A stretch of 7,130 nt of DNA, from the NCBI GenBank assembly GCA_017476965.1, contig JAFUXX010000479.1, positions 1 to 7,130 of the forward strand. The letters run 5' to 3'. The stretch comes from Kiritimatiellia bacterium. Its GTDB lineage: Bacteria > Verrucomicrobiota > Kiritimatiellia > RFP12 > UBA3636. Of this stretch, positions 1-6,632 are shown piece after piece. The notes under the pieces were generated by a model, which was not told the DNA's origin, did no database searches, and saw nothing but the letters and a program-made list of their open reading frames with translations. Within the stretch, counting starts at the first letter, position 1. Every line of letters starts with the position of its first letter. A program made the translations under genes and the position numbers.

Positions 1-86
1 CCCGGAGCCGGAACGGCGACGGGGCGGCTCGCCGTCGCACGGAACAGCGCGCCGTGCGCTCTGGATGCCGCGGCGAGGGGGAAAGC

Positions 87-124
87 GCGGTCTGTCGCGG
101 CGGCACGCCGCCGCGACAAACCGC
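87..124. repeat. Intergenic 18-bp inverted repeat (REP-like hairpin)
   Basis: Arms 87-104 and 107-124 are reverse complements except for one C/A mismatch (92 with 119), leaving a 2-nt AC centre. The inner 12 bp (TGTCGCGGCGGC at 93-104) pair perfectly. Neither side carries a T-tract, so it does not look like an intrinsic terminator. It lies about 70 bp upstream of the protease gene and could be a REP-like extragenic palindrome, an mRNA 3'-end stabiliser for an upstream gene outside the window, or a protein-binding site. The preceding bases 1-60 hold two weaker competing 7-bp hairpins (16-22 with 32-38, and 36-42 with 52-58) and no gene I can support. Confidence 0.6.
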
Positions 125-157
125 TGGTTTGGAATCCGTGGCGCTTCGGCGGGGCGG

Positions 158-186
158 TTGAAAAGATTTGGCGGGGAGCGTAAAAT
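158..186 (+). promoter_or_regulatory. Sigma70-type promoter of the protease operon, predicted leaderless
   Basis: The -35 element TTGAAA (158-163, 5 of 6 consensus) and the -10 element TAAAAT (181-186, 5 of 6) are separated by exactly 17 nt. Taking the last base of the -10 element as -7 places +1 at 193, the A of the ATG. No Shine-Dalgarno sequence precedes that ATG, which fits translation of a leaderless mRNA. The match is by eye; a start a few bases upstream would give a very short leader instead. Confidence 0.6.
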
Positions 187-192
187 TGCGCC

Positions 193-1593
193 ATGAAGTG
201 CAAAAAGACGTTTTTGGCCGCGCTCGCGGCGGCGGCAGCCGCGGGGTGCGCGAACATGCAGGCGCCCGGGACCGCGAACATGCAGGCGCCAGGGGCGGGG
301 GCGGCGCAGGCCGATTTCCGCGACACGATCATGGTCGCGAGGGACGCGGTGTTTCCGGCTCTCGCATACATCCGCGTCGTGTGCAGGGATTTCGGGTCCG
401 GCAAGGACGAAAAAGGCGTCGTTTCCGGGTCCGGCGTCGTGATTTCCCCCGACGGCGAACTGCTCACGAACCACCACGTGATCGACAAGGCGGAGGAAAT
501 CCGCTGCCTGCTCTCCGGCGGCGATTCGTACGCCGCGGAGGTCGTCGGTTTCGACCAGGACCTCGACGTCGCGCTGCTGCGCCTCGTGCGTCCCGAAGGC
601 GCGCCGCCGCTGCCTTTCGCAAAGCTTTCCCCCGACACGCTCCGCATCGGCGACGTGGTGCTCGCCATGGGCGCGCCGTGGGGGCTCGCGAGGTCCGTGA
701 CGATGGGGATAGTCTCCTGCACCGACCGCTACCTCGAAGGCGCGGGACGCTACACGCTCTGGTACCAGACGGACGCCGCCATCAGCCCCGGCAACTCCGG
801 CGGCCCGCTCGTGGACACTTCGGGACGCGTCGTCGGCATCAACGCGCGCGGCATGACGTTCGGCGACCAGGCTTTCACCATCCCGTCGCCGACGGTCCTC
901 GAAATCCTGCCGTCCCTGCGCGAAACCGGCACGGCCGGTTGGTCCTGGTTCGGCTTCCGCCTCCAGCCGCTGCGCGATTTCGACCGAAACATCGAATTCG
1001 ACGCCGCGGAGGGAGTCATTGTCGCCGGCACCGATCCGGCCAGCCCCGCCCGCAAGGCCGGGTTCAAGGCCGGCGACCGCGTGACGGCGGTGGACGGCGA
1101 GGCGGTGACCGCCGGCACCTGGGAGGAAATGCCCGCGATCGAGCGCGCGCTCGGTCGCGTACCGCCCGGGCGCGACACGCGCTTCACCGTGGTCCGCGGC
1201 GGCGAGACGCTCGAAATCGCCGTCGCGCCGCGCGCGAAGGGCGCGGTGGAGGGCGGCGAAAAGGTGCTGCCGCGATGGGGCTTCACGGCGAAGGAAATCA
1301 ACCGCTTCGACAATCCGCAGCTCGCCTTCTACGCGCCCGACGGCGGAGTGTTCGTCTCCGCGACGGCGTGGGACGGCAACGCGGAGGCTTCCGGCCTCAA
1401 GGAGAACGACATCGTCCGCGAGGCCGGCGGCAAGCCGATCGCGACGCTCGACGACCTCGCGGCCGTCTACGACGAAGCGATGGAACGCATCGCCGAAACG
1501 ACGAAAATCTCGATGGTCGTGGAGCGCCGCGGCCGCAAGGTGCCGATCAAGCTCAACTACTTCGACGACCCGGAGAAGGAAATAATCGAATAG
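193..1593 (+). CDS. HtrA/DegP-like lipoprotein serine protease with two PDZ domains
   Basis: This 466-residue protein is a trypsin-fold serine protease predicted to act in the periplasm, anchored to a membrane by a lipid. The N-terminus has KCKK, an Ala-rich hydrophobic stretch and the lipobox AAGC with Cys19 as the acylation site. The protease domain spans about 45-245: TNHHV with His95, DLDVALLR with Asp125 and GNSGGP with Ser202 form the expected triad. PDZ1 covers about 268-350 and PDZ2 about 378-455, both with the usual GL/GF-K-x-x-D-x-V pattern after a small-residue turn. Residues 20-34 contain ANMQAPG twice in the linker after the lipid. Length and order fit the DegP/DegQ family, except that this one is a lipoprotein. 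It starts an operon with the PDZ protein 46 bp downstream. The start is fixed by the signal peptide and the promoter position; there is no SD. Family placement is secure, but the substrate is unknown. Confidence 0.93.
   Translation: MKCKKTFLAALAAAAAAGCANMQAPGTANMQAPGAGAAQADFRDTIMVARDAVFPALAYIRVVCRDFGSGKDEKGVVSGSGVVISPDGELLTNHHVIDKAEEIRCLLSGGDSYAAEVVGFDQDLDVALLRLVRPEGAPPLPFAKLSPDTLRIGDVVLAMGAPWGLARSVTMGIVSCTDRYLEGAGRYTLWYQTDAAISPGNSGGPLVDTSGRVVGINARGMTFGDQAFTIPSPTVLEILPSLRETGTAGWSWFGFRLQPLRDFDRNIEFDAAEGVIVAGTDPASPARKAGFKAGDRVTAVDGEAVTAGTWEEMPAIERALGRVPPGRDTRFTVVRGGETLEIAVAPRAKGAVEGGEKVLPRWGFTAKEINRFDNPQLAFYAPDGGVFVSATAWDGNAEASGLKENDIVREAGGKPIATLDDLAAVYDEAMERIAETTKISMVVERRGRKVPIKLNYFDDPEKEIIE
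249..294 (+). repeat. In-frame tandem duplication in the lipoprotein linker
   Basis: Bases 249-270 recur at 273-294 with one mismatch (267 C against 291 A) and a period of 24 bp, exactly eight codons. The product reads ANMQAPG-T-ANMQAPG directly after the lipidated Cys19. It lengthens the flexible tether between the lipid anchor and the protease domain without breaking the frame. Nearly identical DNA copies suggest a recent slippage event. Confidence 0.85.
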
Positions 1594-1624
1594 CGCGGCG
1601 GCGGAAAAGCCGCACCCAAGCGCC

Positions 1625-1630
1625 AGGAGG
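1625..1630 (+). promoter_or_regulatory. Strong Shine-Dalgarno of the PDZ pseudoprotease gene
   Basis: AGGAGG lies 9 nt before the ATG at 1640, a full match to the anti-SD consensus, and decides that start. The upstream protease gene has no SD. A small hairpin (1598-1602 with 1609-1613) sits between the two genes but has no T-tract, so read-through from the first gene is expected. Confidence 0.8.
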
Positions 1631-3865
1631 ATACTGGAAATGAAAAACTTTTTCGCCTTTCTCGCCGCCGCTGCGGCAAGCGCCGCGGTTTTCGCGGAAG
1701 ACGGCGCCGCCGACGCCTCCCGGGCCGACGCCGCCGCGGGATGGGGCGGCGACGAGCCGGCCCGGACCGGGGCGCTGCTCGAAAAGTGCGGCGACTCCGT
1801 CGCGGAGGCCGCATGGTACCTGAAGCGCGACCCCGAAGGCCGCCGCGGGAGCGTCGGCGTGCCGTACGTATGCCCGAATTGCGGCGGCACGCACTACAGG
1901 TCGTTCGACGAGCTGGTGTCGAAGGGCAAGCCGAGCGTCGTTCCGGCGTTCGCGCTGTCGGAGACCGAGTTCCTCGTGTTCGATCCGATGTTCCGCACGT
2001 CCGTCGTGGACCGCGTGGAGGTGCGTTTCCGCGGCGCGGCGTTTCCGGCCGAACCCGCGGCGTCGTTCCCCGGCCGCGGCGGGCTGCTGCTCGCGACCGC
2101 GGAGCCCGTGCCGGGCGTGAAGCCGCTCCGGTTCGAAGCGGGCGGCGAAAACCCCGAAAAGCCGTCGTACTTCTTCGTCGCCCGCGAGGGCGGCCGGCTC
2201 GTCGCCGGGGTGCGGGAAGCGACGGCGGACAAGATTTCGCGCGACCTGGCGACGGGCAGGACGTGGGTAGCGGGCACGGCCAACGCGATCCTCGTCGACG
2301 GCGACGACCGCCCCGTCACCGTTTCGCTGCGCAGGTCGTTCGAGCTGGGGAAGCGGCCGCTCGACGCGCCGGCGGAATGGGAACGCGGCCCGGCATTCGC
2401 CGCCGAAACCGCGGCGCAGGCGCTGGAAGCGCGGCTCGCCAAATCGATCGTGCCGGTGTTCGTGCGCCTCGACCCGCAGGCGAAAGAAGAGCTGGGGACG
2501 TCCCGCGGCTACCGCGACTACGGCCGCAAGCAGGACTCGAAGGACGAAGTGGACTGCGCGGGCGTCGTGCTGCCGGGAGGCGTCGTGCTCGTCGTGGCCG
2601 AACTCGGCGCGCCGGAGATAGCGCGGCTCGACAAGATCGAAGCGGTCCTGCCGGACGGCGGGCGCGCGCCGCTCGAATACGACTCCGCGCTGCGCGACCA
2701 GGCCGCGTTCTTCGCGCGGTTCGCGTCGGGCGGCGTCCCGGCGCCGCTGGAGCCGCTGGAGTGGTCCGGCGCCCCGGTCGAAGAGCTGTACGGCGAGCTT
2801 CTGTGGGACGCCGGCGAGGAGACGCTGCCGGAGGAAGTCCGCTTCCGGGCGTGTCCGTTCTTCGCGTTCGACTTTTCCGAAGGGCGCGGCGGCGCGACGG
2901 AGATTTCCGGGAAGGAAGACGTGTTCAAGGCGGACGGCTCCGCGGTGCAGCTCCAAATCCCGCGGCGCATGGCGGGGCGCAGGTGGAGGGGGGACGCGGA
3001 CCTTTTCTGCGGCCCGCGCCTCGCCTCGCTGCTGGAGGGCCGCGAACCGGCCGATCCCGAAATCGTGCCGCGCACGGGGAAGGACAGGACCCGCACCGCG
3101 TGGCTCGGGGCGGACACGCAGACCGTCTCCGCCGAACTCGCGCGCGAAAAGAAGGCGACGGCGTGGCTCGGCCGGAAACCGGGCCGCGAGACGGACACCG
3201 ACGGCGCGCTCGTGAGCCACGTGTACCCGGGCGGCCCGGCCGACCGCGCCGGCATACGGGAAGGCGACATCCTGCTCTTCGTGCGCACGGCGGACGACAC
3301 GGTGCGCCTGCCGCTCGAAGTGGACCGCTGGGCCGACGACGACGACGGCCCGGACTGGGACGAAATCTGGGACAAGGCCCCGGTGCAGATCTACGACCGC
3401 ATCGGCCGCAAGCCGTGGAACCAGATCGGCGAGGGGACGGACGCGCCGTTCACGGCGATGGGGATCGGAGCGGACGTCGTGGTCGAATGGATTTCGGACG
3501 GCAAACCCAAATCCGCGCCGATGAAAGTGGAGCTTTCGCCGCGGCACTTCGCCACGGCCGCGCGGGCGCGGTCCAAGGCGCTCGGCGCCGTGGTCGCGGA
3601 CCTCACGTTCGAAGTGCGCGAGGCGTTCAAGATGGAAGAAGGCGAAACGGGCGTGGTGGTCTCGCGCGTCAAGGCCGGGAGCCCGGCGGACGTCGCGGGC
3701 CTGCGGCCGTACGAAATCGTCACGAAAGTGGACGGCGAACCCGTCGCCGACGCGCGCGCCTTCCTCGCCGCGGTCAAGGGCAAGGACGCGCCGACGCTCG
3801 CCGTGCGCCGCCTCGTTTCGACGCGCGTCGTGCGCGTGCCGCTCAAGGCCGGTGCGGAGGGCGGC

Positions 3866-3910
3866 AAAAAAAGCGGAAGCCCCGCCGCGGACGGCGCGGA
3901 GGGGCTTCCG
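3866..3910 (-). terminator. Intrinsic terminator of the fabG-acpP-fabF operon
   Basis: On the minus strand a perfect 10-bp stem (CGGAAGCCCC, 3910-3901, with GGGGCTTCCG, 3883-3874) is followed after one C by TTTTTTT (3872-3866). The 17-nt loop can form a further GCCG/CGGC inner stem. It begins 48 bp after the fabF stop codon, the usual place for a Rho-independent terminator. It lies wholly inside the coding sequence of the convergent PDZ gene. The plus strand has no T-tract after the stem, so it should work in one direction only. Confidence 0.85.
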
Positions 3911-3958
3911 GAAGGGGCCGCGGGGCCGGACGGCGCCGCGGAGCCGGACGAACCGGAA

Positions 3959-5203
<1,245 letters not shown>

Positions 5204-5253
5204 GGTGGTTTTGGCGTTTGTCCTGGGATCGGGAAATGGGAGGGTCGAAACGG

Positions 5254-5297
5254 CGCGCGCGGCCCGGGGCGGGGAGACCCGCTCCGGTCCGCGCGCG
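5254..5297 (-). promoter_or_regulatory. Large intercistronic hairpin between acpP and fabF
   Basis: Arms 5254-5273 and 5278-5297 pair at 18 of 20 positions around a 4-nt loop (TCTC on the transcribed strand), with mismatches at 5263/5288 and 5268/5283. The stem is almost entirely G and C. No U-tract follows on the minus strand, where the sequence after the stem is CCGTTTCGACC. It is therefore not a classical terminator. It could be a processing or stabilising structure that makes acpP mRNA more abundant than fabF mRNA, or an attenuator. Function is inference; the pairing is visible directly. Confidence 0.65.
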
Positions 5298-5318
5298 GCC
5301 TTCGTCGCGGCGTGGAGC

Positions 5319-5576
5319 CTAGAGGGTCTCGGGAACGCCCTTGCTCTTGAGGAATTCGATGACGGACCCGACCGTCTCGAACTTGGCGGCGTCCTCTTCG
5401 GGGATGTTGTCGCCGACGTACTGCTTGAAGGCGTCTTCGATGTTCATCATCAGTTCGGCCTGGTCGAGGGAGTCGGCGCCGAGGTCGTTCACGAAGGAGG
5501 CTTCGGGGGTGACCTGGGAAGCTTCCGCGTGGAGGCTGTCGACGACGATCTGCTTGACTTTTTCTTCGAGGGTCAT
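5319..5576 (-). CDS. acpP: Acyl carrier protein
   Basis: AcpP carries acyl chains as thioesters on a 4'-phosphopantetheine arm during fatty-acid synthesis. The 85-residue acidic protein has the canonical DLGADSL motif with Ser36 as the attachment site, followed by helix II (LDQAELMMNIEDAF). Helix III and IV regions (IPEEDAAKF, TVGSVIEFL) are recognisable. Compared with E. coli AcpP, seven residues (KQYVGDN) stand where three (DTE) occur between helix II and the IPEE motif, an apparent 4-residue insertion. The start is set by AAGGA (5586-5590) 9 nt before the ATG. It lies 55 bp after fabG and 115 bp before fabF, the order known from many bacteria. A dedicated polyketide ACP is possible but unlikely beside fabG and fabF. 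Confidence 0.96.
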   Translation of the reverse strand: MTLEEKVKQIVVDSLHAEASQVTPEASFVNDLGADSLDQAELMMNIEDAFKQYVGDNIPEEDAAKFETVGSVIEFLKSKGVPETL

Positions 5577-5585
5577 GGTTTGATG

Positions 5586-5590
5586 TCCTT
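5586..5590 (-). promoter_or_regulatory. Shine-Dalgarno of acpP
   Basis: AAGGA on the minus strand sits 9 nt before the acpP ATG. It is the only clear SD among the three fatty-acid genes, consistent with the high protein demand for acyl carrier protein. Confidence 0.7.
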
Positions 5591-5631
5591 TTTTGGGTTG
5601 GGAAATGCTTGGAAAAAAGCCCCGCGCGGCG

Positions 5632-6372
5632 CTACGGCATGAGCATGCCGCCGTTGACGCTCAGCACCTGGCCGGTGACGTACGACGCGGCGTCCGACGC
5701 GAGGAACGCGACCGCCTTCGCGACGTCGGAAACCTCGCCGAACTTCTTGAGCGGGACGATGGAGAGCATCTGCTGCTTCACGGCGTCGGGCAGGTCCTCG
5801 GTCATCTTGCTGTTGATGAAGCCGGGCGCGACGGCGTTCACGCGGATGCCGCGGCCGCCGAGCTCGCGCGCCGTGGTCTTGGTGAGGGCGACGAGGCCGC
5901 CCTTGGAAGCGCTGTAGTTGGCCTGGCCGGCGTTGCCCATGAGGCCGACGACGGAAGCGATGTTGACGATCGAGCCGCTGCGGGCGCGGATCATGATCTT
6001 GGCCGCCTCGCGCGAAACGAGGAACGCGCCGCGCAGGTTCACGCCGAGCACCGCGTCCCACTGGTCGGCCGTCATGCGGGCGAGCAGGCCGTCGCGCGTG
6101 ATGCCGGCGTTGTTCACGACGATGTCGAGCGAGCCGAAAAGCTTCGCCGCCTCGGCGACGCCGGCAACGACGCTCTCCTCGCTGGAGACGTCCATCGCCA
6201 CGGCCTCGGCCTCAACGCCCGGAATCGCGCGCAGCGCGGCGACCGTCTCCTCGCACCACTCCTTCTGCACGTCGCACGCGACGATGCGGCCGGCGACGCC
6301 GGAACGCGCGAATTCTTCGCAGATCGCACGGCCGATACCCCGGGCCGAACCGGTGACAAGAGCAGTCTTCAT
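5632..6372 (-). CDS. fabG: 3-oxoacyl-ACP reductase
   Basis: FabG reduces 3-ketoacyl-ACP to 3-hydroxyacyl-ACP, the first reductive step of each elongation cycle. The 246-residue protein is a classical short-chain dehydrogenase. The dinucleotide-binding TGSARGIG lies at 7-14, NNAG at 87-90, the structural Asn112 in VNLRG, and the catalytic Ser140, Tyr153 and Lys157 in NIAS and YSASK. PGFINSKMT (183-191) and the C-terminal VNGGMLMP match the FabG subgroup closely. Arg11 in the glycine-rich loop favours NADPH, while Asp34 at the end of strand 2 is a residue often seen with NADH, so cofactor choice is uncertain. It is the first gene of the operon, with a predicted leader of about 125 nt and no clear SD. 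The ATG is the only start that gives the normal short N-terminus before the Rossmann loop. Confidence 0.96.
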   Translation of the reverse strand: MKTALVTGSARGIGRAICEEFARSGVAGRIVACDVQKEWCEETVAALRAIPGVEAEAVAMDVSSEESVVAGVAEAAKLFGSLDIVVNNAGITRDGLLARMTADQWDAVLGVNLRGAFLVSREAAKIMIRARSGSIVNIASVVGLMGNAGQANYSASKGGLVALTKTTARELGGRGIRVNAVAPGFINSKMTEDLPDAVKQQMLSIVPLKKFGEVSDVAKAVAFLASDAASYVTGQVLSVNGGMLMP

Positions 6373-6469
6373 TCTCGATGCGTCGTGGTGCTTGGCGGAA
6401 AGAAACTCCGGGCTCCGGAATCCGCCGCCGCCGCCGCGCGGAAACCGCGGGACCGGGGGCCGAAACGGA

Positions 6470-6497
6470 CCGCGGCGCCGCCCTTCGCGCGCCGCGG
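6470..6497 (-). promoter_or_regulatory. 5'-terminal hairpin in the fabG leader
   Basis: CCGCGGCGC (6470-6478) and GCGCCGCGG (6489-6497) form a perfect 9-bp stem with a 10-nt loop. The predicted fabG start of transcription falls at about 6497, so the stem would begin at the very 5' end of the mRNA. Such ends can shield a transcript from 5'-dependent decay. A second small stem (6437-6441 with 6445-6449) follows in the leader. I recognise no known riboswitch. Confidence 0.45.
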
Positions 6498-6503
6498 CGG
6501 GAC

Positions 6504-6531
6504 ATTATCCACAAAAAAAGCGAATTGTGAA
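6504..6531 (-). promoter_or_regulatory. Sigma70-type promoter of the fabG-acpP-fabF operon
   Basis: On the minus strand the -35 element TTCACA (6531-6526, 5 of 6) and the -10 element GATAAT (6509-6504, 5 of 6) are separated by 16 nt, placing +1 near 6497. It stands in the AT-rich part of an otherwise GC-rich region and reads away from the GAF-gene promoter. No better promoter is visible upstream of fabG. Confidence 0.6.
6505..6513 (+). promoter_or_regulatory. DnaA-box 9-mer over the fabG -10 element
   Basis: TTATCCACA is a perfect match to the strongest DnaA-box consensus. It overlaps five bases of the fabG -10 hexamer, so bound DnaA would be expected to block that promoter. Only one copy was noticed in the window and no replication gene is near, so an origin is not indicated. 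Part of the match is explained by the -10 sequence itself. Confidence 0.4.
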
Positions 6532-6538
6532 CCCCCGG

Positions 6539-6567
6539 TTTCAAAAAAACGCGCCTCTTTTTTGAAA
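6539..6567. repeat. Inverted repeat between the divergent promoters (candidate operator)
   Basis: TTTCAAAAAA (6539-6548) and TTTTTTGAAA (6558-6567) are perfect 10-bp inverted repeats with a 9-bp centre. The repeat lies 7 bp from the fabG -35 element and 11 bp from the GAF-gene -35 element, so a dimeric regulator bound here could touch both. The arms match no operator I can name, and the low GC content makes it an unlikely terminator. Confidence 0.5.
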
Positions 6568-6578
6568 ACGCCCCGGAT

Positions 6579-6607
6579 GTGACAAAAAAGGGCCTTTCCG
6601 CTATCAT
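6579..6607 (+). promoter_or_regulatory. Sigma70-type promoter of the GAF-domain gene
   Basis: The -35 element GTGACA (6579-6584, 5 of 6) and the -10 element TATCAT (6602-6607, 5 of 6) have a 17-nt spacer. The predicted +1 near 6613-6614 gives a leader of about 20 nt with no SD. The leader begins with GCCCG-TAAC-CGGGC (6613-6626), a 5-bp hairpin. The spacer contains AAAGG-G-CCTTT (6587-6597), a small palindrome that could bind a regulator. Confidence 0.6.
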
Positions 6608-6632
6608 TTCGCGCCCGTAACCGGGCAACGCC

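Noticed and set aside
1..183. Open frame from the window edge to TAA at 181, possible tail of an upstream gene
   Set aside because: Sixty codons open is not unusual at this GC content. The frame crosses the 18-bp palindrome and the protease promoter, and the translation shows no recognisable domain.
168..1643. Long plus-strand open frame (491 codons) overlapping the protease gene
   Set aside because: Extremely Arg/Gly-rich translation with no domain; it is an out-of-frame shadow of the protease gene, as expected at high GC.
1553..3547. Minus-strand open frame of 664 codons opposite the PDZ gene
   Set aside because: Arg/Ala/Val-rich composition with no recognisable motif and no SD; the plus-strand frame has a signal peptide, PDZ domains and a perfect SD.
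5613..5650. Possible terminator after fabG: a hairpin (5635-5641 with 5644-5650) and a T6 run (5613-5618, minus strand)
   Set aside because: The hairpin is about 16 nt from the T-run and the GC-rich bases next to the run form only a weak stem. acpP has its own SD and no separate promoter was seen, so read-through is more likely.
6501..6610. AT-rich stretch with a DnaA box as a replication origin
   Set aside because: Only one box is visible, there is no dnaA, dnaN or other origin-linked gene, and the AT content is explained by two promoters.
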